Assembly: GCA_963725255.1 (NCBI GenBank)
Contig: CAVRXV010000011.1
Coordinates: 163,348-227,347 of the forward strand
Source: JAIEPX01 sp963725255
Lineage (GTDB): Bacteria > Pseudomonadota > Gammaproteobacteria > JAIEPX01
DNA length: 64,000 bases
Direction: 5' to 3'
The translations under genes were made by a program, and so were the position numbers. Below are positions 34,112-43,472 of the stretch, in pieces. Each line of letters opens with the position of its first letter. Position 1 is the stretch's first letter. The notes under the pieces were generated by a model. It made no database searches. It worked only from the letters and a program-made list of their open reading frames with translations, and was not told the origin of the DNA.

Positions 34112-36718
34112 ACACGCGGAAGAAGCGTAGAGGTAAGCTTTCAAGCATTGCCCCGTTAACGAATTTTTATTTGCAGCAATTTCTTGAGGTGTGCCTGTTG
34201 CAACAATTTCGCCACCCGCAATCCCACCGCCTGGGCCAAAATCGATAATTGTATCTGCTTTACAAATAACATCTAAATTATGCTCAATTGCTACCACCGT
34301 ATTTCCTTTGGATACCAGTTTTCTCAAGATGTCAAGCAGCTTTTCTACTTCCTGTGGGTGCAAGCCAGTTGTTGGCTCATCCAACAAATATAACGTTGAT
34401 TCCCTTTCAGACTTGGATAATTCAGTTGCCAATTTAATTCGTTGCGCTTCCCCTCCTGACAATGTCGAAGTAGACTGCCCTAACGTTAAGTATTCCAAAC
34501 CAACTTGCTTCATTACATCCAAGAGTGCAAAAATATTTTGTTGCTCACTAAATAGCGGAATGGCATCGCTTACGGTCATATCTAAAATGTTCGACGATAT
34601 TATGTCCTTGAAATTTCACTGATAACAGTTCTTCATTGAATCGCATACCATTGCAGACAGGACACTCCATCTCAATATCAGGCATAAAGGTCATGTCAAC
34701 ATCCACCACACCTGCCCCATTACAGTTCTCACAGCGTTCATCGGATGTATTGAAAGAAAACTTATCCGCACCAAAGCCACGAGCTTTTGCTTCTGGCAAA
34801 GAAGCAAACAAATCTCGAATCAAATCAAAAAGTTTTGTGTAGGTTGCTACATTGGAGCGGGATGATTGTGTGTTCCTTATCGTGACTTGGTCAACTGTTA
34901 CCACTCGATTAAAATGATTTAATCCATGGACAGAAGCATATTTTCCTGGTACTTCACTTGCATGATTAAAATGCTTTCTTGCCACCTTATCTAAGATACC
35001 AAATAAGAAAGTTGATTTTCCTGAGCCGGACACGCCCGTCATCACAACAAGCTGGTTGACAGGAATACTAACATCAATATTTTTCAGATTATGTTCGCAA
35101 GCACCACGAATAGTCAGCGTCTTACTCTCACGCGGACGTGGGCGATTTAGCTTGATAGCTCGCTTTCCTAGCCAAATATTTGCCGGTAATAGATGCCGCA
35201 CAAGCCATAACTTCAGCAGGTGTGCCAGAAACCACAATTTCACCACCTTTGCTGCCTCCACCAGGTCCTACATCGATTATATAATCAGCATTCTTTATCA
35301 CATCCAGATCATGCTCAATGACTAAAACAGTGTTGCCAGCTTCTTGTATCATCCTGAGTGTTTTTAATAATTTTGCAGTATCATGAGGATGTAGACCTGT
35401 TGTTGGCTCATCTAAAACATACAAAACTCCTGTGAGTCCACTACCAAGCAACTGGCTAATCTAAGTCTTTGTGATTCTCCTGCAGATAGCGAAGGAAGTG
35501 TGCGATCCAAAGTGAGATAGTCTAAACCAACTTCTATTAAATTAGATGTTCGTTCTTTCAATGCGCTTGAAAGAGCTGCAAGAACCTGCAATTCATCCTC
35601 TGAAACATGCTGATCCAAAGCATTTATCCATTGAAGCAGTTCACAGAGATTAAGCCCGGCCACATCAATAATAGTTTTTCCACTGACTGTTACTTCTCTG
35701 CCAATTTTTCCTAAACGTGTATTGTGACACTCAGGACATGGCTCATGTATAATATATTTCTTGATCTCATTTGGAAGCTTGGTAGGATTACTCTTATATC
35801 GGTTCAATAAATAGGGGACAATGCCTTCAAAATTTCCTTCACTAACTTTTTTAGGCTCTTTGATATTCTTGTGTGCCTTTACAAAATCTGGAAAAGTAAT
35901 TCCGTAGAGTAAAAAGTTTCTTTGCTCTTTCGTGTAATTTCGTATAGGCATAGTTGGGTCAAAAGGAAAATTATAATGCTTAGCTGCAGCTTGGATGACG
36001 CCCTCGTAATGCTCTGCAACTGCTTCATCCCAAAAACTCACTCCGCCATTTCTAATGGTTTTTTCTTCATTAAGTAAATTTGGTATATCGACGCCGATGA
36101 TTTCACCTACTCCTTTACAAGCCTCACATGCTCCAGATAATGCATTGAATGAAAAATGAGTCATTTTCAATTTTTCTAACTGTTGACCACAATGCGGACA
36201 ATCAAAATAACTTTTTTTTCTTTTCTTTGAAGAAGAACTTCTTTTTCATCTATTTCAACAGTTGTCAGTTTATTTTTATCTTGCAAAGGTTGTTTGACGG
36301 TTTTCCCACAACCTGCACAAGGCTGATGTCCAATAGACGCAAACAAATTCCTTAGAATTGTGAGAATACCTGTTTTTGTACCGACAGTAGAACGAGGATT
36401 AAAATCTGTTACACGCTGCGAAACACCAATTGAAGGAGATAATCCCATGATATGATCTACTTTTGCCTTTTCTATATGATCCGTAGTCATGCCAAGTGAT
36501 TCCAAATATTGCCTCAGACATTCTTTTTGTAAGATATCGGTTGCAATAGAGGATTTACCTGATCCTGAAGGGCCTGTTAATGCAACTAATTTGCCTTTAG
36601 GAATCTCGAAACAAATATTTTTTAAATTATGCTCTCTTGCGCCATGAACAATAATTTTGGCTAAATCTCTAGTAACAGGCAGACCACATTTAGAAGTACA
36701 AACAAATTTTTTAATCAT
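34097..36718 (-). pseudogene. UvrA-like ABC protein (short, UvrB-domain-less type) broken by four frameshifts
   Basis: Five overlapping frames together give about 870 residues: GPSGSGKSSIATDIL (Walker A1), a zinc unit CAGCGK...CPHCGQQ, FSFNALSGACEACKGVGE, LSAGESQRLRLAS and YVLDEPTTGLHPHD, then GVSGSGKSTF (Walker A2), CENCNGAGVVDV, LSGGEAQRIKLATEL and LLDEPTTGLHPQEV. The stretch between Walker A1 and the first zinc module is much shorter than in repair UvrA, so the UvrB-binding domain appears absent, as in DrrC-like drug-resistance paralogues. Frames shift near 36215 (inside an A8 run), 35445, 35175 and 34575. It starts within the end of padR (8-bp overlap). Confidence 0.85.
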
Positions 36719-37235
36719 ACAACATTTCTTCTTTTAACCATTGAATTTCTAATGCAAGGTGAGCCATCCCGTATCTCAACGCTTTGAGACGGATAGCTTT
36801 ACGGGGAGAATCAGCCAGGTTCTCTAGCCGTTCTTCAATTTTCTTGTATTCTTCATAAGTCTTCTCGGCTTTTTCCAATCTTTCCTGAAACAACCGAATC
36901 ATCTCCTCTCGATCTGTGATGAAAAAGAGTTTGAGAAGAAACTCGTTGCGCGGGGTTTCCGATCCCGTCGGACTTTCGAGCCAAGCCTTAAATTCTGCCC
37001 GCCCTGCCTCCGTAATCGAAAAGACCTCTTTCTTTTTCTTTCCAACATAGACGATTTTGGATAGCGCTTTTCCTTCCTTTGCCAAAACTTTCAACATCGG
37101 ATAGATCGTCGAATCGGACTCGCGCCAGAAATAAACTGTCGATCTCCCCATAAGAGACTTGATCTCATATCCTGTGCAGGGGCCATCAAGGAGCATCCCC
37201 AAAATCGCGTATCTTGTTTTGTTGACTAATCTCAT
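36711..37235 (-). CDS. PadR-family transcriptional regulator
   Basis: A 174-residue protein with an N-terminal PadR winged helix (TRYAILGMLLDGPCTGYEIK, STIYPMLKVLAKEGKALS, KEVFSITEAGRAEFKAWL) and a C-terminal helical dimerisation domain rich in Glu/Lys (ERLEKAEKTYEEYKKIEERL). It probably represses its own operon and senses a toxic compound handled by the UvrA-like partner. The start ATG at 37235 is preferred over the longer frame because the latter would include the operator and promoter. Confidence 0.88.
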   Translation of the reverse strand: MRLVNKTRYAILGMLLDGPCTGYEIKSLMGRSTVYFWRESDSTIYPMLKVLAKEGKALSKIVYVGKKKKEVFSITEAGRAEFKAWLESPTGSETPRNEFLLKLFFITDREEMIRLFQERLEKAEKTYEEYKKIEERLENLADSPRKAIRLKALRYGMAHLALEIQWLKEEMLYD

Positions 37236-37239
37236 GAAA

Positions 37240-37285
37240 AATACCCAGTTTCTGGGTATTATACTAGGGAGAAACATTTTGTCAA
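37240..37285 (-). promoter_or_regulatory. padR promoter with palindromic operator
   Basis: On the minus strand TTGACA (37280-37285), 16 bp, TATAAT (37258-37263). The palindrome aatacccag-ttt-ctgggtatt (37240-37260) overlaps the -10 box and the presumed transcription start, directly before the padR ATG. This is the arrangement of an autorepressed PadR gene. Confidence 0.65.
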
Positions 37286-37410
37286 TAGATGTGGCAAAGG
37301 TAACTTATTTAAAAATCTGGCATATAATAACAAAACTGTAGTTTTTAAGATTATTTTAATACTAAAAGAATATAATTCTATTCAAATATAACGATCACAG
37401 GTATAGAATT

Positions 37411-38196
37411 ATGCTACGACAGGTTGAGATTCATAATCATGATAAAGATACTAGCTCCGTGCCCATAAAGGTACACGTTTTAAATTTCCACGGTATATTT
37501 AGCCATATTGAGATTGTATTAGAAAATACATCAACGAATCCTCACACTTATTATGGGCTTAATCGATGGGAGACACCTGAAAACGAATGGGGAGAGAAGG
37601 CTAAACAAAACATAGAAATGGCCGACTCGATCTGCACTTTAGAGATTGATGCTGATCCCAATAAAATTGTTAAGGAATGGAAGGCATATTGGGAAAAAAC
37701 AAAAGACAGCTCTTCGATTTTGGGTAATAACTGTGCGGTTGCAGCACAGTGGTTTCTCACAGAATTTGCCAAAATACCAGCACCAAATTTGTCTAATTAT
37801 AGCGCCAATCATCTTGCAATGGGTATTGTGTGGCCTAGTTATATTCCTTGCCCTATTACTCTACCTGGACGAGTGATGTCCAATACTGAATTCTATACAG
37901 AGGTAAAAGGATACAATAGTCTGACTATTGAATATTCAGACTTGTACTATCGTACGATAATGGCCCTTGCTGCATTAACATTTACAACGTCCGTTGTTGC
38001 ACTTACACTCGCTGCAATTATTCTATCAGGAGGTATAGCAGGATTAGCAATTGCAGGTTTTTCTATGACAGGATTTGCAAGTTCTCATGTATTTTTTGAA
38101 TCCAACGCTCGATTAACAGCAAAAAAAATGGCGTTAAACAGCAAAAACACCGACATGGTTGCGCTGGATCATAAACTTCACTCGACACCTACATAA
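37411..38196 (+). CDS. Unknown protein, possible permuted papain-like fold with C-terminal membrane hairpin
   Basis: Not firmly recognised; 261 residues. An N-terminal part has FHGIFSHIEIVLEN with a candidate catalytic His and, about 75 residues later, GNNCAVAAQWFLTEFA with a candidate catalytic Cys. A His-before-Cys order with NNC-type context resembles permuted papain-like amidases (PPPDE/NlpC relatives). Two hydrophobic segments (about 192-230, ALAALTFTTSVVALTLAAII and following) form a membrane hairpin, then a short polar tail. No signal peptide. This layout suits a translocated or membrane-anchored hydrolase, but both ideas are inference. Confidence 0.5.
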   Translation: MLRQVEIHNHDKDTSSVPIKVHVLNFHGIFSHIEIVLENTSTNPHTYYGLNRWETPENEWGEKAKQNIEMADSICTLEIDADPNKIVKEWKAYWEKTKDSSSILGNNCAVAAQWFLTEFAKIPAPNLSNYSANHLAMGIVWPSYIPCPITLPGRVMSNTEFYTEVKGYNSLTIEYSDLYYRTIMALAALTFTTSVVALTLAAIILSGGIAGLAIAGFSMTGFASSHVFFESNARLTAKKMALNSKNTDMVALDHKLHSTPT

Positions 38197-38220
38197 TCCA
38201 GCCTTGAACTTCGAAAAGAA

Positions 38221-39936
38221 TCAAGGCGTACTCCCTAAATACCCCAGATGCTGTAATTTTAAAATAATTTGTTGAATAGCTACATTGGGTTCCTCGTTTG
38301 AGGTATCGATAACAAGTTCTGCGAGTTCGGGAATTTCATATTCACTGCTGACCCCAGTAAAATTTTCAATTAATCCTTGGCGTGCTTTTTTGTATAATCC
38401 TTTTCTATCACGTTGTTCACAAATTGTTTGAGGAGTATTCAAATATACCTCTATAAAACCTCCAAATGGCGTCACGATATCGCGCAATTGACGACGAATT
38501 TTTTTTAATGGCGCAATGAGGGCTAATATAGCAATCCCCCCATGCTTAGTAATTTCACGCGCTACATATCCCATACGCAGCATATGCTTTTCACGATCTG
38601 TTTTTGAAAAACCTAATTCGGACGATAAAATTTTTCGCATGGAATCACCATCCAGCACACTTACGCGTCGTCCACCTAATTCCATTAATCGCCAATGCAA
38701 TGCATGCGCTAAAGTCGTTTTTCCTGCGCTCGGTAATCCCGTTAATAAAACAGTAAATCCTTGCTGATGTTTAGGAGGAAAAGCTGCTTTTAATTGCGAA
38801 ACAACATCAGGAAAACTAAACCATTCTGGAATGGGTAAATCTTCTGCAAATCGACGTCGCAACTCTGTTCCTGAAATTTTTTGAACTGTTTGATCAGCTG
38901 TCACTTCATTCACGGGAATATATTCGTCTAGTTCACTCACGTACACCATTTCTTGCATGGGTATCATTTTTAAATCTAATTCGTGTTGATGTTGTGCAAA
39001 TAATTCTTGCGCAGCATAAGGTGCATAAAAACTTTTTTGATTTTCACCGAAAGTTGGTCCAGCATGATCACGTCCTACAATCATGTGTGTACATCCGTAA
39101 TTTTGTCGAATAATTCCATGCCATAACGCTTCGCGTGGACCTGCCATTCGCATCGCTAAAGGTAATAGCGCAAGCTGCGTCGTTTGTTCTGGATAATGAT
39201 GTATCAACGATTGATAACATCGAACGCGCGCATAATGTTGAATATTATCTGCAATAGCACCATCAGACGGATGTATCAATAAATTCGCTTCAAACTGACG
39301 CATCGCTCGCAACGTTAAGGCATGATGTGCTCGATGCATGGGATTACGAGTTTGAAATGCAATAATGCGCTCCCAACCACGCTGCAAAAATAATTCTCGA
39401 AGTTGATGAGGTGTTTGCCGTAAAGTGCAAAAATCGTAACGAGGCGGTAGCTTGACCCCTGTAAGCGTTCCACCTAAATAGATGTCACCCGTCTGATCGA
39501 AAATATAACGTACCCCCGGATGCTTGAGATCCGAAGTTCCGTACACTGATTCGACCTCGAGGTTTTTGTCGGGTTCCCAGAGTGATGTCACTTCCAAGAT
39601 GGCGATCAACAATCCTTCAGTATCATAGAGCGCAATAGACTGGCCCAGCGTAAGATTTTCAGCAAATTGAGTCGTGACATCCAAAACAAGAGGAATTGGC
39701 CACAGGGTGCCGTCAGCCAAGTGCAATTCTTTTACGACACGCTCATAATCCTCTTGAGCCATAAAGCCTTTTAAGGGTGAGAATCCGCCATTCAACAACA
39801 ATTCCACATCACAGAGTTGTCGTGGCGTTAAAGTCCATGCGGGCATAGAATAGGACTGCTGCTGAAGTCGTTGAGCTTCTTCATGATCAACAATGCCGTT
39901 GATCAGATTTCCGTGAAATGGTCTGATGTTTTTCAT
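38221..39936 (-). CDS. Bifunctional sulfate adenylyltransferase / adenylylsulfate kinase
   Basis: A 571-residue fusion. The N-terminal ATP sulfurylase has GGFSPLKGFM, the nucleotide-binding FQTRNPMHRAHH, and GRDHAGPTFGENQKSF. The C-terminal APS kinase begins near residue 385 with GLPSAGKTTLAHAL (P-loop) and continues with LDGDSMRKILSSELGFSKTDR and GGFIEVYLNTP. It converts sulfate to APS and PAPS. No other sulfate-assimilation gene is in the window. The start ATG at 39936 (MKNIRPFHG) is chosen over a TTG at 39954; no clear ribosome binding site is visible. Confidence 0.92.
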   Translation of the reverse strand: MKNIRPFHGNLINGIVDHEEAQRLQQQSYSMPAWTLTPRQLCDVELLLNGGFSPLKGFMAQEDYERVVKELHLADGTLWPIPLVLDVTTQFAENLTLGQSIALYDTEGLLIAILEVTSLWEPDKNLEVESVYGTSDLKHPGVRYIFDQTGDIYLGGTLTGVKLPPRYDFCTLRQTPHQLRELFLQRGWERIIAFQTRNPMHRAHHALTLRAMRQFEANLLIHPSDGAIADNIQHYARVRCYQSLIHHYPEQTTQLALLPLAMRMAGPREALWHGIIRQNYGCTHMIVGRDHAGPTFGENQKSFYAPYAAQELFAQHQHELDLKMIPMQEMVYVSELDEYIPVNEVTADQTVQKISGTELRRRFAEDLPIPEWFSFPDVVSQLKAAFPPKHQQGFTVLLTGLPSAGKTTLAHALHWRLMELGGRRVSVLDGDSMRKILSSELGFSKTDREKHMLRMGYVAREITKHGGIAILALIAPLKKIRRQLRDIVTPFGGFIEVYLNTPQTICEQRDRKGLYKKARQGLIENFTGVSSEYEIPELAELVIDTSNEEPNVAIQQIILKLQHLGYLGSTP

Positions 39937-39959
39937 ATTGGAAGTATAGTCCAAGATAA

Positions 39960-40040
39960 GGGATAGGTGTCAGATCTAAGAATAGAAAGGGAGAGGTGTT
40001 AAACCCTTCCCTTTCTATTCTTAGATCTGACACCTATCCC
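39960..40040. repeat. Palindromic repeat family, copy F (33-bp perfect arms)
   Basis: Arms 39960-39992 and 40008-40040 are exact reverse complements with outer box aggtgtcagatctaag, shared with copy C; the inner stem is different. Unlike the other copies it lies between the 5' ends of two divergent genes, so it is not simply a terminator. Confidence 0.8.
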
Positions 40041-40139
40041 TCCTGCCCCCTATCCCTGCACATTAAAAATGTGGCACACTAGCCATACTTCCAACCCAAA
40101 ACCGGCTGTTGGACGTTTTGGTGTTTAATGGAGTGAATA

Positions 40140-41456
40140 ATGTACGGTAATCAATACCACTTACTGCTAACTCGACGCTTCTTGCCGTTGTTTGTGACCC
40201 AATTTTTAAATGCATTTAATGACAATGTTTTTAAAACGGCGTTAGTCATTTTGATCACGTATAAAATTTCAGCAGGAAGCGAAGCACATAATCAAATGCT
40301 CGCCACATTGGCGTATGGATTATTCATCACACCCTTTTTTCTCTTTTCAGCCACCGCAGGCCAGCTTGCTGACAAATTCGAAAAATCAAAATTAATTCGC
40401 ATCATTAAATTTTCCGATATTATTTTTATGACTCTTGGAGCTTATGCACTAATTTATTCCAGCATTCCTTTACTCATGACAACTCTTTTTTTAATGGGGA
40501 GTCAATCTTCATTTTTTGGTCCACTGAAGTATGCCATTCTTCCGTATCATCTTCAAAGTGAGGAGCTCATTGGTGGAAATGCTTTTATTGAAGCAGGCAC
40601 ATTTATATCAATTTTAATGGGCACGATTTTATCTGGCTTTGTTGTTTTAACTGCGTATGGCGCCCATTTAACTGCAGTTATTGTGCTCGCTGTTGCAATA
40701 ACGGGTTGGCTCTCCAGTCTTTTCGTACCTCCCACTTCTAGAGCACATCCTCAATTAATCATTAATAAAAACTTTCTTCTTGAAACCTGGCGCATTGTCA
40801 AATTTGCAAGCACGCATCGTGAAATTTTTCTTGCGATTGTGGGCATCTCATGGTCTTGGCTAGTAGGCGGAACATTTGTGTCGCAATTCCCGACTTTTAC
40901 GAAAGATATTTTAGGCGCAGAAAGTCAAGTCGTTGCCATTTTTATGTGCTTTTTTTCAATCGGTATTGCCATCGGTTCTCTGGCATGCAACAAATTATTG
41001 CACGGCGAAGTGAATGCAAAATATATTCCCCTCGCAATTTTTGTGATGGGCATATTTATTGCGGATTTATTTTTCGCGAGCCAATATTTCATTCATCTAC
41101 CTGTACACAAACTATTTACCTTGTCTGAATTTATTCGAAATCCAGCGAGCTGGCGCATTTTTGCTGATATCATGTTGCTATCAGTTGCTGGCGGTATCTA
41201 TATTGTGCCCTTGTACGCTCTGTTACAAGTACGATCTCCGGAAAATCATCGCGCTCGAATCATCGCTGCCAACAATATTATAAATGCAATTTTTATGGTG
41301 ATTTCAGCATTGATGATTATGGCCTTATTAGAGCTGCACTTCACATTAACGAAAATATTTCTAACTTTGGCTTTAATGAATACCGGAATAGCACTCTACA
41401 TGGTACGTATATTACCAGATGAATTAATCCCATCGTTTTTAAAGTGGCTTAAGTAG
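40140..41456 (+). CDS. LplT-like MFS transporter (paralogue of the Aas N-terminal domain)
   Basis: A 438-residue inner-membrane protein of about 12 helices. It follows the first domain of the LplT-Aas fusion closely: RRFLPLFVTQFLNAFNDNVF, FFLFSATAGQLADKFEKSKL, SSFFGPLKYAILPYHL and NHRARIIAANNIINAIFMVI. It likely flips lysophospholipids. It has no acyltransferase part and stands alone, divergent from the sulfate activation gene. Confidence 0.85.
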   Translation: MYGNQYHLLLTRRFLPLFVTQFLNAFNDNVFKTALVILITYKISAGSEAHNQMLATLAYGLFITPFFLFSATAGQLADKFEKSKLIRIIKFSDIIFMTLGAYALIYSSIPLLMTTLFLMGSQSSFFGPLKYAILPYHLQSEELIGGNAFIEAGTFISILMGTILSGFVVLTAYGAHLTAVIVLAVAITGWLSSLFVPPTSRAHPQLIINKNFLLETWRIVKFASTHREIFLAIVGISWSWLVGGTFVSQFPTFTKDILGAESQVVAIFMCFFSIGIAIGSLACNKLLHGEVNAKYIPLAIFVMGIFIADLFFASQYFIHLPVHKLFTLSEFIRNPASWRIFADIMLLSVAGGIYIVPLYALLQVRSPENHRARIIAANNIINAIFMVISALMIMALLELHFTLTKIFLTLALMNTGIALYMVRILPDELIPSFLKWLK

Positions 41457-41471
41457 AGGTTGAGTCAAGAC

Positions 41472-41948
41472 TTAAATATAAAGAACTTTCAGAATTTCGA
41501 AATTCAGCAATCCGTTTGGCGCCTGAATTTCAACTTCAGTGCCCTCACGTTTGCCAATAATTCCTCTTGCGATAGGAGAAAGATAAGAAATTTTTCCGTG
41601 TTTTAAATCAGCCTCACCTTCACCCACAATTTGATAGCGTACTTTTTGCTCGGTATCGACATTAATTAATTCAACAGTCGAACCAAACACAACGCGATTA
41701 TCAACAGGTAATGCAGTGACATCAATAACTTGGCTATGACTTAAATCTGATTCGAGTTTTTTAATTCTTCCTTCTATCATGCCTTGCTGTTCTTTAGCCG
41801 CATGATATTCAGCGTTTTCTTTGAGATCACCATGAGCCCGCGCTTCTGAAATCGCTTTCACAACTTCAGGGCGTTTTACACGCTTTAGATCTTCAAGCTC
41901 ATTGGTCAGTTTATCGAAACCGAGCTTGGTCATTGGTAATTTTTGCAT
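41472..41948 (-). CDS. greA: Transcription elongation factor GreA
   Basis: A 158-residue protein, the normal GreA length. The N-terminal coiled coil carries the acidic tip in EARAHGDLKENAEYHAAKEQ, and the C-terminal FKBP-like domain includes IVGEGEADLKHGKISYLSPI and ARGIIGKREG. It rescues backtracked RNA polymerase by stimulating transcript cleavage. The start at 41948 (MQKLPMTKLG) matches the E. coli N-terminus; the longer frame is rejected. In many gammaproteobacteria greA directly follows carB; here 7.3 kb of accessory DNA separates them. Confidence 0.95.
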   Translation of the reverse strand: MQKLPMTKLGFDKLTNELEDLKRVKRPEVVKAISEARAHGDLKENAEYHAAKEQQGMIEGRIKKLESDLSHSQVIDVTALPVDNRVVFGSTVELINVDTEQKVRYQIVGEGEADLKHGKISYLSPIARGIIGKREGTEVEIQAPNGLLNFEILKVLYI

Positions 41949-41987
41949 TAAAAAATGCTCACTATTTATATTCAAACGTTGGAGCAA

Positions 41988-42266
41988 TTACCAAGTTGGA
42001 TCCATGTTAAACACATTTACTTTTGAAGAACTGCTTGGCCCAGACATCATCCAAGCTGCGAAAACAAACAGTGCGACAACTGTTAAAACTGTTGATAACG
42101 TTAATAAATTAAATGCGCCATAGACCGCCAGTGCAACCAAAGCAAATGGAGCTGCTACTGTAGCTGTAGCCGCCATAAGATTCCAAGTATTAGAAGCTAA
42201 ATTCGCACCAGATTGAACATGTCTGAATAATCCAGAGCTAGGTGCTGTTTCAGGACCTTTTCTCAT
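41988..42266 (-). CDS. Small membrane protein, 92 aa
   Basis: Not recognised. Two hydrophobic helices (about residues 31-54 and 56-74) form a hairpin, flanked by a polar N-terminus and a Ser-rich tail. It lies on the greA strand, 39 bp upstream of the greA start codon. Confidence 0.5.
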   Translation of the reverse strand: MRKGPETAPSSGLFRHVQSGANLASNTWNLMAATATVAAPFALVALAVYGAFNLLTLSTVLTVVALFVFAAWMMSGPSSSSKVNVFNMDPTW

Positions 42267-42425
42267 AAGTAGTACCTCAATAAGATATTAGTAGTGGGAC
42301 GTATTTTGTCAGAAAAGGGACCACTTTGGCAAGAGAAAAACGCTCAACCAAGTGCCCCAACCCTTTATCCAAGCCAAAACGTTCTGATTTTGTCCAGGTT
42401 GGGCGAAATATATGGACATTTTTTC

Positions 42426-42644
42426 CTAGTCTAGATCGCTGCTCAGCAAAGGATCCTCATAGCCTTTAAGGGCAGCTTTTAGGCGCCGTTCTTCGAGGGC
42501 ATCCTCTATGAGCCGACGAATGGCTCGCCGAGGTTTTTTTGCAACGACAGTCTTTTCAGGTTCATCAGAAGACTGGGCAGCCCCCTCTTCTATGAACTCT
42601 TCTTCATCAATCACATCGATTGTATCCAGTTCATCGTGACTCAT
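42426..42644 (-). CDS. Small acidic/basic protein, PA3496-like, 72 aa
   Basis: An acidic N-terminus (DTIDVIDEEEFIEEG) is followed by a basic linker (KKPRRAIRRLIEDALEERRL) and a short acidic tail. The pattern RRxIExxLExRRLxxxL with acidic flanks resembles the PA3496 family of small gammaproteobacterial proteins tentatively linked to envelope integrity. The assignment rests on pattern only. Confidence 0.45.
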   Translation of the reverse strand: MSHDELDTIDVIDEEEFIEEGAAQSSDEPEKTVVAKKPRRAIRRLIEDALEERRLKAALKGYEDPLLSSDLD

Positions 42645-42670
42645 GGTAATTATCCTGACATCATCATGTT

Positions 42671-42704
42671 GTAAAATAAAGAATGCCCCCTCATGGGAGG
42701 GGGC
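42671..42704 (-). terminator. Rho-independent terminator of the His/Asn/Gln-rich protein gene
   Basis: gccccctc (42685-42692) and gagggggc (42697-42704) pair around atgg; in the minus-strand transcript a U-rich stretch follows (revcomp of gtaaaataaagaat). It lies 13 bp after the stop at 42717. Confidence 0.8.
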
Positions 42705-42716
42705 GAACGACGTAAA

Positions 42717-43112
42717 TTAATCGTTTTCTTGGTAATCAGGGTTACCCGCGGTACCTGCAGGACCTGTCGCACCAGCATTGTTTGCTGATTGCTGAGCAGC
42801 ATTAGGTTGCCCTTGGTTTTGAGCTGCTTTTTGATGGTCTTGTCGAGCTTGATTCTGCTCATTATGATATTGTTTATCTGCTTGAGCTTTAAATTGTTGC
42901 TTATTCTTGAGTGCATTGGGTTCTTCATTTAGATCAGCATTTGGAGCAGAATTCGCAGCAGAATGTGCACCTGAATTATCAGCCAATTTGTTATTAGAAT
43001 GTTTATGAGCATGCACTTTCCCATGAGGGTGGTGTTTTTGCACATCCGCAAATCCTGCGGTACTTAACCCGAGCGCTACTAATACTGCTATTCCAACAGT
43101 TGCCTTTTTCAT
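42717..43112 (-). CDS. Secreted His/Asn/Gln/Ala-rich low-complexity protein, 131 aa
   Basis: MKKATVGIAVLVALGLSTAG is a signal peptide with likely cleavage after GFA. The mature protein begins with a His-rich cluster (VQKHHPHGKVHAHKHSNN) and continues with Asn/Gln/Ala-rich sequence with no fold apparent. Metal binding by the His cluster is possible. AAGGAG lies seven bases before the ATG, which decides the start against the 187-codon open frame. Confidence 0.65.
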   Translation of the reverse strand: MKKATVGIAVLVALGLSTAGFADVQKHHPHGKVHAHKHSNNKLADNSGAHSAANSAPNADLNEEPNALKNKQQFKAQADKQYHNEQNQARQDHQKAAQNQGQPNAAQQSANNAGATGPAGTAGNPDYQEND

Positions 43113-43270
43113 CCAAATTCTCCTTAAGTAATACGATAGTGAAAACGTTGAATCACAACTTAAACTAAAATCGTTGATTCGGCCGTAATATATTCTCATT
43201 TTCAAAATTTGACAAGACGATAGGTTTATTCTGATAAACTTAGAACGATTATTAAGCCGCAATAAGACAT

Positions 43271-43465
43271 CGTATCTCAAGTTGTTAGTTATTTTGCAGA
43301 TTTAATATTGTTTCAACACAAATTCAGAGAAATGCCCCAGTAATTTTTAGTAATTTACATATGAAATACTTTTTCCCATCGCTTTATATTGTGTTCAATA
43401 ATATCAAAATAATGATATTAAGAAATAACATCGATAGTTCTAAACAACTAACAACTCAAGATACG
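43271..43465. mobile_element. MITE family, copy 1 (195 bp)
   Basis: The ends cgtatctcaagttgttag (43271) and ctaacaactcaagatacg (43448) are inverted repeats with 16 of 18 matches. The interior is AT-rich and non-coding. It closely resembles 48918-49136 and, for its right half, 46170-46345. It lies 7 bp after the stop of the DUF1016 gene. Confidence 0.7.
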
Positions 43466-43472
43466 ACACCAA

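Noticed and set aside
42650..42928. Minus-strand 92-codon frame overlapping the His/Asn-rich protein
   Set aside because: It is an out-of-frame shadow of a gene that has a signal peptide, strong ribosome binding site and terminator.
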